14,674 bases of DNA from DASWVC01 sp036401335 (lineage in GTDB: Bacteria; Verrucomicrobiota; Verrucomicrobiia; Chthoniobacterales; JAFAMB01): NCBI GenBank assembly GCA_036401335.1, contig DASWVC010000262.1, positions 1 to 14,674 on the forward strand. The letters are read 5' to 3'. The notes beneath the pieces are model-generated. The model had not been told where the DNA came from, did no database searches, and was given only the letters and a program-made list of their open reading frames with translations. A program made the position numbers and the translations under genes. Below are positions 1-7,083 of this stretch, piece by piece. The stretch's first letter is position 1, and every line of letters starts with the position of its first letter.

Positions 1-287
1 GTCCTGCTTTCCGGCTGGCCGTCCAGACGAAACTGTTCGGTCCGTGAAAAGCCGGTCGCGCGGCTGACGATGGTGAGTTCCTCGGGTGTCTGCGTGTAGG
101 TTGAAACCAGCTTCGCCGAATCCATCAGCCCGCGCTGCAACCCGGAAACCCCCAGGCGTTTGGTCATCGGATCCGGTGAATCGGAAGCTTTCAGGTCCAG
201 CGCCCAGGTGCCGCTGAAATCTACGGCGGCGACGGCGGATGCCATCCACGCCAAACCCAGTAATCCAACCAGCAAATACGCCCGCAT
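1..287 (-). CDS. Exported protein of unknown function, N-terminal part (gene runs off the left edge)
   Basis: Reading the minus strand from the ATG at 287-285 gives about 95 residues with no stop before the window edge. The N-terminus is a clear Sec signal peptide: MRAYLLVGLLGLAWMASAVAA, with likely cleavage after the Ala-Val-Ala-Ala stretch around residue 21. The mature part begins VDFSGTWALDLKAS, followed by DPMTKRL and an STYTQTPEELTI stretch. An 'F-x-G-T-W-x-L-(D/N)' opening is common in small secreted beta-barrel, lipocalin-like proteins of Acidobacteria and Verrucomicrobia whose function is not known. I recognise no catalytic motif, and the C-terminal part is outside the window. The gene is divergent from the larA-like gene, with about 120 bp between the two starts. 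Confidence 0.72.
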   Translation of the reverse strand, partial: MRAYLLVGLLGLAWMASAVAAVDFSGTWALDLKASDSPDPMTKRLGVSGLQRGLMDSAKLVSTYTQTPEELTIVSRATGFSRTEQFRLDGQPESR

Positions 288-407
288 GACCGCAGCGTAG
301 CGGATCTGACCGGGTTCGGCTAGCGTCCGTCGAAGAAAAAGCGATCGGTCAGCGGCCGGCGCGCAAATCCCTGTCCTGCCTGCCGATGGGCTGTGGTAAT
401 GAAGGGC

Positions 408-1691
408 ATGCACGTGACGATGAATTACGGGCGTTCAGGGCTGCCGGTGGAGTTACCCGATGAACTAGACGTTACCGTCCTGCGAAAGCCGACGATGCCG
501 GTCCTGCCGGACCCGCAGGCCGCGGTTGCCCAGGCGTTGGACCACCCGACCTCTGGCCCGCCCCTCGCCGACCTCGCCCGCGGAGCGCGCAGCGCGGCGA
601 TCGCGATCTGCGACATCACCCGGCCGGTTCCCAACGCGCTTTTCCTGCGGCCCCTGATCGAGAGGCTTATCGATGGCGGCATTCCCGCAGAGGCCATCGT
701 CGTGCTGGTGGCCACCGGCTTGCACCGGCCCAACCTGGGAGCGGAACTCCTGGAGCTGGTCGGCGATCCGTTCGTCTTCAAGCACGTCCGGGTAGAAAAT
801 CACGATGCCCGCAACGACGACGACCACGTCCGGATCGGCACAACCCGGACGCGGGCTACCGTTGTTCGCCTTGACCGCCGGTTCGTCGAGGCTGATTTGA
901 AAATTGTTTCCGGGCTGGTGGAACCTCACTTCATGGCCGGATATTCCGGCGGACGCAAGGTGATCGCGCCGGGCCTCGCCCACACCGAAACGATCACAAC
1001 GTTTCACAGCGCACGCTTCATGGCCGATCCACACACCGCAAACTGCAATTTTGCCGGAAATCCGTTGCACGAGGAACAGCTCGAGATCGTGCGGATGCTC
1101 GGCGGGGCATGGGCGGTCAACACCGTCATCGACGAGGAGCGGCGGCTCTCCTTCATTAACTTCGGCGAGGTTGTCGCGAGCCACCTTGAGGCCGTCGATT
1201 TCGCGCGGGCCTACGCGGAGGTGCCGGTGCTCCGCCGGTTCCACACCGTCCTCACGAGCGCTGCCGGCTACCCCCTCGACAAGACCTACTACCAGACGGT
1301 GAAGGGCATGGTCGGGCCGGTGGACCTCCTGGCGCCCGGGGGGCGCCTGATCATCGTTTCGGAATGCTCCGAGGGGCTAGGTTCGAAAGAGTTCGTGGAA
1401 TCACAGCGCCGGCTAGCCGAACTCGGGCCCGATCACTTTTTGAAGCGAATCCTGAGCCAGCGGCATGCGGCCATCGACGAGTGGCAAACCCAGATGCAAC
1501 TCAAGCCGATGGGCGTGGGCACGGTGGAGCTTTTCAGCGAAGGCCTGGACGCCTCGGAACATGCGCTGACCGGCGTTGGCCGTTCCGAATCGGTGGCGGG
1601 ATCCGTCCTGGCCAGTGTGGCGGAAAGCAAGGATCCCGGTGTGGCCGTTATTCCGGAGGGTCCGTACCTGGTGCCCTTCTATCGACCGTAA
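408..1691 (+). CDS. larA: LarA-family nickel-pincer-dependent 2-hydroxyacid racemase/epimerase (DUF2088)
   Basis: LarA enzymes racemise or epimerise 2-hydroxy acids through hydride transfer to a nickel-pincer nucleotide bound covalently to a lysine. With the ATG at 408 the protein has 427 residues, close to the 424 of Lactiplantibacillus plantarum LarA. The key residues are all visible: the DITRP motif (Asp69, Arg72), TGLHRP (His106), VEPHFMAGYSGGRK (His174 and the cofactor lysine Lys184) and TFHS (nickel ligand His200). The last three match the L. plantarum numbering exactly, which favours this start. GTG 393, ATG 399 and ATG 420 are alternatives, and none has a strong Shine-Dalgarno. The cofactor genes larB, larC and larE are not in the window. 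The natural substrate cannot be read from sequence, because family members act on lactate, malate, aryl-lactates or sugar acids. The 3' end overlaps the convergent ligD-like gene by 44 bp. Confidence 0.9.
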   Translation: MHVTMNYGRSGLPVELPDELDVTVLRKPTMPVLPDPQAAVAQALDHPTSGPPLADLARGARSAAIAICDITRPVPNALFLRPLIERLIDGGIPAEAIVVLVATGLHRPNLGAELLELVGDPFVFKHVRVENHDARNDDDHVRIGTTRTRATVVRLDRRFVEADLKIVSGLVEPHFMAGYSGGRKVIAPGLAHTETITTFHSARFMADPHTANCNFAGNPLHEEQLEIVRMLGGAWAVNTVIDEERRLSFINFGEVVASHLEAVDFARAYAEVPVLRRFHTVLTSAAGYPLDKTYYQTVKGMVGPVDLLAPGGRLIIVSECSEGLGSKEFVESQRRLAELGPDHFLKRILSQRHAAIDEWQTQMQLKPMGVGTVELFSEGLDASEHALTGVGRSESVAGSVLASVAESKDPGVAVIPEGPYLVPFYRP

Positions 1692-2637
1692 CCGGGGCCG
1701 GACGCAGCTGCCGGATGGCATCCCGCAGCGCCTCAGGCCGGGGCAGCTTCTGTTTCAGCGTCAGCACCAACCCAAACAGATCCCCTTCCCGCTCCACGCG
1801 GTCGAGCACCGCTGGCGGCTCGAACGTGAGCAACCGTGCGTCCTTTGCCTGAACGGCGCCCGCGACCTCCGGCCAAGTGACCGGGGTGGAGACCGTGGGA
1901 CGCGGCCTTGCCCGGAGGGAATAGGCGCAAACGGTGGTTTTGTGCTCGTCGTTCTGGCTCCAATCCACCAGCACGCGCCCTGCTCTCAGCCCTTTCTGCA
2001 TGCGGGCCACGACCCTTTCCGGGAACCGCGCTTCGAGTTCCTGGGCAACCGTTGCCGCGAGCGGCTTGGTTTGGGCGTAGGTCGCAGCCGAGTTAAGCGG
2101 CACGTAGACTTGCAGGCCTTTGGAGCCCGATGTTTTCGGAAACGACGCCAGTTGCAACCCATCGAACGCCTGTTTGAGCAGGGCCGCAACTTCGGCGCAT
2201 GACACCAAGTCGGCCGGCGGGCCCGGGTCGAGGTCGAAGACCAGGAAGTTTGGCCGGCTCATGGCGCCGGCGCGGTGCAGGAAGGTGTGGACCTCGAGGT
2301 TGGCCAGGTTTGCGGCCCACACGAGCGCAGGCAACCCGTCGAGCAGGCAGTAATCAATGCTGCCGCCGGAATCCCGGGTCACCGCTGCGGTCTGGATCCA
2401 GTCCGGCCGGTGCGGCGGGCATTGTTTCTCGTAGAAAAACGGACGTTGAACCCCGTTTGGGTAGCGTTTTAAGGTAACCGGGCGGGAATTGAGGTGGGGC
2501 AGCAGGGTGGCTGAAACGCGCACGTAGTAGTCGATCACCGCGCCCTTGGTGAAACCTGCTTCGGGGTAAAGGACCTTGTCCAGGTTGGTGACGGGAACGC
2601 GTTTGCGCCCGACTTTCAGGGTTGCTGGCGGCTTCAC
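1648..2637 (-). CDS. ligD: Stand-alone LigD polymerase domain (archaeo-eukaryotic primase-type NHEJ polymerase)
   Basis: This 329-residue protein corresponds to the polymerase/primase module of bacterial LigD, without the ligase or 3'-phosphoesterase modules. Such enzymes fill gaps and add (ribo)nucleotides at double-strand breaks during Ku-dependent end joining. Visible landmarks are NLDKVLYPEAGFTK near residues 18-31, EVHTFL with His117, the metal-binding DLDPG with Asp135 and Asp137, SGSKGLQVYVPL at 170-181, and VLVDWSQN with the third carboxylate Asp225. These match the His-Asp-Asp-Asp set of the Mycobacterium PolDom. The start is GTG at 2637-2635. A GGAG lies 8 nt upstream on the minus strand (2646-2649), which supports it. 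The C-terminal tail past about residue 310 is Pro/Arg-rich. The ligase partner must be encoded elsewhere. The only Ku trace nearby is a fragment just upstream on the same strand. Confidence 0.93.
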   Translation of the reverse strand: MKPPATLKVGRKRVPVTNLDKVLYPEAGFTKGAVIDYYVRVSATLLPHLNSRPVTLKRYPNGVQRPFFYEKQCPPHRPDWIQTAAVTRDSGGSIDYCLLDGLPALVWAANLANLEVHTFLHRAGAMSRPNFLVFDLDPGPPADLVSCAEVAALLKQAFDGLQLASFPKTSGSKGLQVYVPLNSAATYAQTKPLAATVAQELEARFPERVVARMQKGLRAGRVLVDWSQNDEHKTTVCAYSLRARPRPTVSTPVTWPEVAGAVQAKDARLLTFEPPAVLDRVEREGDLFGLVLTLKQKLPRPEALRDAIRQLRPAPVTVDRRAPGTDPPE

Positions 2638-3299
2638 GGCTTTTTCTCCATAAAAGCTTCTGAATCAATCGTCTTTGATGTTTTATCCGCTCTTACTCCC
2701 TCGAGATTTGCTGCCGAGGTTTGCCGTCGCGAGCCGATTCACCAACCCGCACCCGCCAGACCAGGGCCGACTCGGCCCAGCCTTTCATTTCCGCCGCCGT
2801 CAACGGGTGCGCCGAACGGGCGCACCGGCTTTCCGCTTCAAGGCTTTAACCCCCCCAACAGCACGCAGGCTTCGTCCCCTCCCCGTCCGGCTTCCACGTC
2901 CAAACGGGTGAAATCTTCCTTTTTCCGGATCAAGAATTTGCCCTTCTCGTATTCGTAGCCTTCAACGGTTCGTTTCGAGAATCGCCACTGGTTCGCGGCC
3001 TGTCCCGGGGCGCGGGCGCGACAATCCGCACCGGGGCGGCCTCGAGCGGCGGCAAGGCCAGGCGTCGCCCCTCGCAGTTCGCGCCCGGCCCGGTTCGGCG
3101 GATGGGCCAAACACGCCGGAGGCTGATGGCAGGCTGCTGACGACAAAGGAATTCCGGCTGGCGGTAACACGTGCGCCCGTGCCTCCGAGAGCGAAACCGC
3201 GATTCGGATCGCAGACAAACAACGACCCGGAACACCTCTCAAAGCTACATATTGGAATATTGCGATTCCACGATCGCCAGCGTATCGTAAGATCACAAT
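2638..3299. other. Intergenic region holding a Ku remnant, otherwise no gene
   Basis: This 660-bp gap separates the divergent ligD-like and ArsR-PLP genes. The only recognisable coding trace is the Ku-like piece at about 2838-2993 on the minus strand. On the same strand, codons at 2845-2800 read ALKRKAGAPVRRTR then stop, in a different frame, which resembles the basic tail of many Ku proteins. Another frame at roughly 2830-2699 contains HPLTAAEMKGWAESALVW, which I cannot assign. No complete gene with a plausible start is seen. The long minus-strand frame 2838-3737 runs over the fusion gene and has no family character there. Confidence 0.5.
2838..2993 (-). pseudogene. ku: Degraded fragment of a Ku end-binding protein gene
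   Basis: Read on the minus strand, codons from about 2990 down to 2889 encode a stretch containing VEGYEYEKGKF followed by KEDFTRLDVEA. This is the conserved segment near residue 60-90 of bacterial Ku ('I-V-x-G-Y-E-Y-x-K-G-x-Y-V-x-x-x-x-E-D-x-E-x-L'). After LDVEA the homology ends. The frame continues with an unrelated Gly-rich run and stops at 2840-2838. Upstream the frame is open, but I see no Ku N-terminus of the usual 'W-x-G-x-(I/L)-x-F-G-L-V' type. Ku is normally about 260-300 residues, so only a small piece survives. It lies in the same orientation as the LigD polymerase and 200 bp upstream of it, the usual partner position. I infer a former ku-ligD operon in which ku was destroyed by internal deletion. 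Assembly damage cannot be excluded. Confidence 0.6.
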
Positions 3300-3301
3300 A
3301 T
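3249..3301. promoter_or_regulatory. Candidate operator in front of the ArsR-PLP fusion gene
   Basis: Three symmetric elements sit in the 50 bp before the start codon. ATATT-gg-AATAT (3249-3260) is a perfect inverted repeat. ACGAT-N9-ATCGT (3270-3288) is a second perfect one. CAATAT (3296-3301) overlaps the ATG and is the inverse of ATATTG, which occurs twice, at 3249 and 3257. AT-rich imperfect palindromes overlapping the promoter or start are typical ArsR-family operators, so autoregulation by the adjacent protein is plausible. This is inferred from position and symmetry only. Confidence 0.4.
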
Positions 3302-4619
3302 GGCGGGCGAAGTGGATAAGAACGATTTGGGCCGGGTGCTGAACGGCCTGCAGGCGTTGACCAACCAGCACCGGTTCGAGGTCTTGCGTTTGCTGCGGGA
3401 ACCTGCCCTTCATTTTCGACCGCAAGCCGCCGGCGCACCCGAGGAGGTCGGGGTTTGCGTGAGCGATCTCCAGGAAAAGCTTGGCCTTTCCCAGTCGACC
3501 ACTTCTCAGTACTTGGCCGTGCTCGAGCGCGCCGGCCTGGTGACCAGTCGTCGCGTGGGCCAGTGGACCTACTGGCAGAGCAGCGCACCGGAAATCACGG
3601 CCGTCGTAAATTTTCTTTCCGCTACGCTGGTGCCGGCGCCCGACGCGAAAGCCGCTGCAGCCTCGGGTCGACCCGTTGCGCTTACGCCTCAGGACATTTT
3701 CGCCGCCCGTGCCCGGATCCGGGCACACGTGCGCCACACGCCCCTGGAACCGTCCGCCCCATTGTCGCGGATTTCAGGCGGAAGCACTTTTCTGAAATGG
3801 GAAAACCTGCAGGTCACGCGCAGCTGCAAGCCACGGGGATGGTTTAACCGGTTGCTCCAACTGACCCCGGAAGAACGCCGGGGCGGCATTCTGACCCAAC
3901 TGACCGGCAATCACGGCCTCGCGCTGGCTTATGCCGGTGCGCAACTCGGCATCCCCGTGCACGTGTTTCTCGCGCAGGCCGCCGGCGCGGAGACCGAGCG
4001 GTCATTGCGCGATTTGGGAGCGGACGTAAGCGTGCACGCGGACGCGGAAGCAGCATCCCAGGCGGCAGAAGGCGCAGCACGCGAGGAAGGACGGGTGCAC
4101 CTTTCTAATGCCTTCGACCCCGCCCTGGTGGCCGGGGGCGGCACCCTCGCGTTGGAGCTTCTGGAGGACCTTCCCGAGCTCGAAGCGGTTGCGGTGTGCG
4201 CCACCGGCGGCGGCCTGACAAAGGGAATCGGACTTGTCCTGAAAGCCATCCGGCCGGACCTCCGGGTTTACGCGGTCCAGGCCAACCCGACGCCGGGCCA
4301 ATCACCTTTTGCCGGGCCGGCCGCGCCCATCGGGCGAGGAGGCCCAACGATTCGCGCTTTTCCGTCGGACCGCCAGGCACCAAACCCTCCGCTTCTCGCG
4401 GGGTTCACCGACGCGGTGGTGAGCGTGAACGAGGAAGCAGTCACGGCCGCGATGCGGTGGGCGTGGGAAGAACACCATTTTGCGGTGGAACCCGCCGGAG
4501 CAAGGGCCCTGGCGTGGGTTCTGCTTCGGCCGCCTGAACTTCGCGGAGGCCGCACGATTGCCGTCGTGACGGGCGGGAACATTTTACCGAGCGAGGCTGG
4601 TTTGTTGTCCCGACCCTGA
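3300..4619 (+). CDS. ArsR-type winged-helix domain fused to a fold-type II PLP enzyme (threonine dehydratase/serine racemase-like)
   Basis: One 439-residue frame joins two families. Residues about 10-100 form an ArsR winged helix: VCVSDLQEKLGLSQSTTSQY is the helix-turn-helix, LAVLERAGLVTSRR follows, and GQWTYW is the wing. Residues about 127-437 form a beta-family PLP enzyme: a KWENLQVTRSCKPRGW box with presumed Schiff-base Lys177, the LTGNHG loop at 201-206, the phosphate-binding loop ATGGGLTKG (301-309), VEPAGA at 396-401 and a terminal TGGN (424-427). A Pro/Ala-rich linker (about 111-127) joins them. In threonine dehydratases the equivalent motifs read TGSFKxRGA and S(S/A)GNHAQG, so the cofactor framework is kept while substrate-loop residues differ (Arg174, Cys176, Leu201). 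It may be a PLP-sensing regulator resembling MocR in logic, or a self-regulating enzyme. The substrate is unknown. The typical ArsR metal-site ELCVC is absent; only Cys52 is present there. Confidence 0.88.
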   Translation: MAGEVDKNDLGRVLNGLQALTNQHRFEVLRLLREPALHFRPQAAGAPEEVGVCVSDLQEKLGLSQSTTSQYLAVLERAGLVTSRRVGQWTYWQSSAPEITAVVNFLSATLVPAPDAKAAAASGRPVALTPQDIFAARARIRAHVRHTPLEPSAPLSRISGGSTFLKWENLQVTRSCKPRGWFNRLLQLTPEERRGGILTQLTGNHGLALAYAGAQLGIPVHVFLAQAAGAETERSLRDLGADVSVHADAEAASQAAEGAAREEGRVHLSNAFDPALVAGGGTLALELLEDLPELEAVAVCATGGGLTKGIGLVLKAIRPDLRVYAVQANPTPGQSPFAGPAAPIGRGGPTIRAFPSDRQAPNPPLLAGFTDAVVSVNEEAVTAAMRWAWEEHHFAVEPAGARALAWVLLRPPELRGGRTIAVVTGGNILPSEAGLLSRP

Positions 4620-4631
4620 GCCTTGAGCCTG

Positions 4632-4655
4632 CCTGAGGTTATCGCACAACTCAGG
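4632..4655. terminator. Hairpin between convergent genes, possible bidirectional terminator
   Basis: CCTGAGGTT (4632-4640) pairs with AACTCAGG (4648-4655) if one G is bulged, with a 7-nt loop. It sits 12 bp after the stop of the ArsR-PLP gene and 20 bp beyond the stop of the convergent selO gene. There is no T tract on either side, so it does not meet the usual intrinsic-terminator criteria. Confidence 0.35.
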
Positions 4656-4674
4656 AGCCGTGACCGGCTTGTGC

Positions 4675-6150
4675 TCAGGTTCCGCAAAACGTCTGGTGGA
4701 CGCGTTCGTGCGGTTGCGGCGGCTGTGCGTAGTGCGCAAAAGGCGGCTGGTCTTCGAACGGTTTCGAGAGTACCGTCACGAGTTCATCGAGCGGTCCGAA
4801 TTCCTCCTTGTCGATGGCAGCTCTGATGACCGCCTCTACTCGATGGTTACGCGGAACGTAGGCCGGGTTCACGGACCGCATGGAGGCGCGTCGAGCCGTC
4901 GTGTCCGTGCCCTCCTGCTCAAGCCGTTGCCGCCAGCGCGACGCCCACTGGTCGTAAGCGCACGGGTCTGCGAACAAGCGGCGCACTCCGGGATCGTTTT
5001 CTGAACCCGACACGGCCTCGCTCAGCCCGCGGAAGGTAAGCGTGAAATCGGCGCCGTTTGCGCTCATGACGTCCAGGAAATCGCGCCCAAGCGCCGCGTC
5101 CGCTTCTTGTTCCGTAGAAAGGCCGAGCTTGCGATTGAGCCCCGTCCGGTAGGCCTTTTCGAAGGAGGGCGCATATGCCTCGAGCGCCTCCTCTGCCGCG
5201 GCCACGGCTACGTCGTTGTCTTCAGAGAGGAGCGGCAGAAGGCATTCCGCAAACCGCGTCAGGTTCCATGCGCCGACACCGGGCTGGTTCATGTAGGCGT
5301 AGCGTCCCTGAACATCAATCGCGCTGAAAACGGCTTCGGGGTTGTACTGGTCCAGGAAGGCGCACGGCCCGTAATCGATGGTTTCGCCGGCAACAGACAT
5401 ATTGTCCGTGTTCATCACTCCGTGGATGAACCCGACCAGCAGCCATTGCGCGATCAACTCGGCCTGCGCTTTGATCACGGCGTCGAGAAGCGCGCGGTAA
5501 GGCTGCTCTGTGTGGGCCGCATCCGGATAATGGCGACCGATGACATGGTCCGCAAGCAGCCGCACCCCCTCGACATCACGGCGACTGGCGAAGAACTGGA
5601 ACGTGCCGACGCGGATGTGGCTGGAGGCGACGCGCGTCAGCACGGCGCCGGGAAGCATTTCGTCGCGAGCGACTTTTTCTCCCGTTGTCACCGCGGCAAG
5701 CGCCCGCGTGGTCGGAATACCCAGGGCCTTCATCGCCTCACTTACGATGTATTCGCGCAGGACCGGTCCCAAGGCGGCCCGGCCGTCGCCACGGCGCGAG
5801 TAGCGGGTCGGGCCCGCGCCTTTCAGCTGAATGTCACGCCGGATGCCGCCCCGGTCGACGACTTCGCCCAACAAAATGGCACGCCCGTCTCCAAGCTGCG
5901 GAACAAACCCGCCGAACTGGTGCCCCGCATAAGCGGTCGCAATGGGCTCGGCGCCATCCGGAACGCGGTTGCCGGCCAGGATTTCCACCCCCTCCCTGCT
6001 GGCGAGCCAATCAGGGTCAAGGCCGAGCTGCACGGCGAGGGGCGTATTCAACCGGATCAGCCGCGGGGCACTTACGGGCGTAGGCGCAGTACGCGTAAAG
6101 AACCGCTCCGGGAATCGGGCGTAGGTGTTGTTGAAAGGAAATCGGACCAT
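4675..6150 (-). CDS. selO: Protein adenylyltransferase SelO (YdiU/UPF0061 pseudokinase-fold AMPylator)
   Basis: SelO has a protein-kinase fold but binds ATP inverted and transfers AMP to Ser, Thr or Tyr of target proteins, in E. coli linked to the oxidative stress response. The 491-residue length is typical of bacterial SelO. Conserved blocks are present in order: ATAYAGHQFGGFVPQLGDGRA (71-91), the ATP-contacting lysine in DIQLKGAGPTRYSRRGDGRA (Lys110), the VLREYIVSEAM helix, the metal/catalytic GVMNTDNMS (Asn247, Asp249, Asn250) and DYGPCAFLD (Asp259, the DFG counterpart). The chain ends QTFCGT, with the redox-active cysteine three residues from the C-terminus encoded by TGC, so this is a Cys form rather than a selenoprotein. 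The ATG at 6150-6148 has only a weak GAGAAG upstream. The SDR gene lies 186 bp upstream on the same strand. Confidence 0.95.
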   Translation of the reverse strand: MVRFPFNNTYARFPERFFTRTAPTPVSAPRLIRLNTPLAVQLGLDPDWLASREGVEILAGNRVPDGAEPIATAYAGHQFGGFVPQLGDGRAILLGEVVDRGGIRRDIQLKGAGPTRYSRRGDGRAALGPVLREYIVSEAMKALGIPTTRALAAVTTGEKVARDEMLPGAVLTRVASSHIRVGTFQFFASRRDVEGVRLLADHVIGRHYPDAAHTEQPYRALLDAVIKAQAELIAQWLLVGFIHGVMNTDNMSVAGETIDYGPCAFLDQYNPEAVFSAIDVQGRYAYMNQPGVGAWNLTRFAECLLPLLSEDNDVAVAAAEEALEAYAPSFEKAYRTGLNRKLGLSTEQEADAALGRDFLDVMSANGADFTLTFRGLSEAVSGSENDPGVRRLFADPCAYDQWASRWRQRLEQEGTDTTARRASMRSVNPAYVPRNHRVEAVIRAAIDKEEFGPLDELVTVLSKPFEDQPPFAHYAQPPQPHERVHQTFCGT

Positions 6151-6336
6151 GATCGGCTTCTCAGGAACTTGCCTCAGGCTGGCGCCAAAGCAAACGTGCC
6201 ATTGGATTAATGAACGTAAGTGACTCGAAATCGGCCTTTTACTTGAATTTCAACGGTTGTAAGCTTGTGCGGTCGGACCGCGATGGTTCCCCTCCCTTTG
6301 CCGGTGCTTAGGGTGAGTCATCAGAGTTGCTTCGCC

Positions 6337-7083
6337 TCAGAGCTTCGAGCCGCCGTCGACGGCAACGGTATGGCCGGTGATCCAGCGGGCCTCTTCCGAG
6401 GCAAGGAAGGCGATAACCCCGCCGATGTCGTCGGGTCGGGCAACCCGCTTGAGCGCCTGCAGGTTGAGGGCGTATGCCCGTCCGTCGTCGGTCTTGGCAA
6501 ACTCGGACATGTCGGTCGCGACGATCCCAGGCGCGACGGCATTGACGCGGATCCCACGCGAGCCAAGCTCGGAAGCGAAGTGCTTCACCAACGTGTCGAT
6601 GGCACCCTTGGTCGCGGCGTACGCCGAAAGCGCGCCGACGGCCGCGTGCGCTGCGAGCGACGAGACAAAAACCACGCTGCTGCCCTCCGCGAGGACCGGA
6701 AGGAGTTGCTGTACCAGGAAGAAGGGCGCCCGGACATTGACCGCGAATAGTTCATCGAAGTCTTGGGTCGTCGTGGCTTCAATCTTCGCGGGCCTGGAAA
6801 TCCCGGCGTTGGCGACAAAAATGTCGAGGCGGTCGTCCAGGATGCTGCGAACCTGTTTGGCCAGCTTGTGCGGGCCATCCGGCGCGGTCAGATCGCCGCC
6901 AATCGCCTGCGCCTGGCCGCCGCCTCTCACAATCTCCGCTACGACGGCCTCAGCTTCCTTCGCAGCACGTCCGTAATGAACCAGAACCTGCGCTCCGGCC
7001 TTCGCCAAGGCAAGCGCGCTCGCGCGGCCAATGCCGCGAGAACCGCCTGTAACCACTGCTGTCTTTCCAGAAAGGGAATTCAT
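6337..7083 (-). CDS. Classical short-chain dehydrogenase/reductase (FabG-like)
   Basis: A 248-residue NAD(P)-dependent oxidoreductase with a Rossmann fold and all classical SDR landmarks: TGGSRGIG at residues 12-19, a GGDLT acidic turn near 62-66, NAGI at 92-95, structural Asn116, and the catalytic triad Ser141/142, Tyr155 and Lys159 in YAATKGA. The PG motif (VAPGIVATDM) and the C-terminal ARWITGHTVAVDGG are also complete. FabG-like SDRs cover many alcohol and ketone substrates. Without an adjacent fatty-acid or polyketide cluster, acyl-carrier-protein reduction should not be assumed. The ATG at 7083-7081 has no strong Shine-Dalgarno; an AGGA lies further upstream than usual. It could be co-transcribed with selO downstream, but the 186-bp gap makes that uncertain. 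Confidence 0.93.
   Translation of the reverse strand: MNSLSGKTAVVTGGSRGIGRASALALAKAGAQVLVHYGRAAKEAEAVVAEIVRGGGQAQAIGGDLTAPDGPHKLAKQVRSILDDRLDIFVANAGISRPAKIEATTTQDFDELFAVNVRAPFFLVQQLLPVLAEGSSVVFVSSLAAHAAVGALSAYAATKGAIDTLVKHFASELGSRGIRVNAVAPGIVATDMSEFAKTDDGRAYALNLQALKRVARPDDIGGVIAFLASEEARWITGHTVAVDGGSKL

Noticed and set aside
2838..3737. Minus-strand open frame of 299 codons as one intact gene
   Set aside because: Only the last 50 residues or so look like Ku. The first part is antisense to the ArsR-PLP gene and unrelated to any Ku N-terminus, so I treat it as a fragment plus shadow.
3455..3847. Second gene overlapping the HTH/PLP junction of the fusion
   Set aside because: It is a shifted frame without family features. 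The main frame is continuous and carries both domains with conserved motifs across the linker.
4675..4700. Selenocysteine at the C-terminus of SelO
   Set aside because: The penultimate region is TTT TGC GGA ACC TGA, giving an ordinary cysteine. No in-frame internal TGA occurs.
5107..6210. Plus-strand open frame of 367 codons
   Set aside because: It is antisense to selO, which matches its family over the full length, and it has no recognisable domain.
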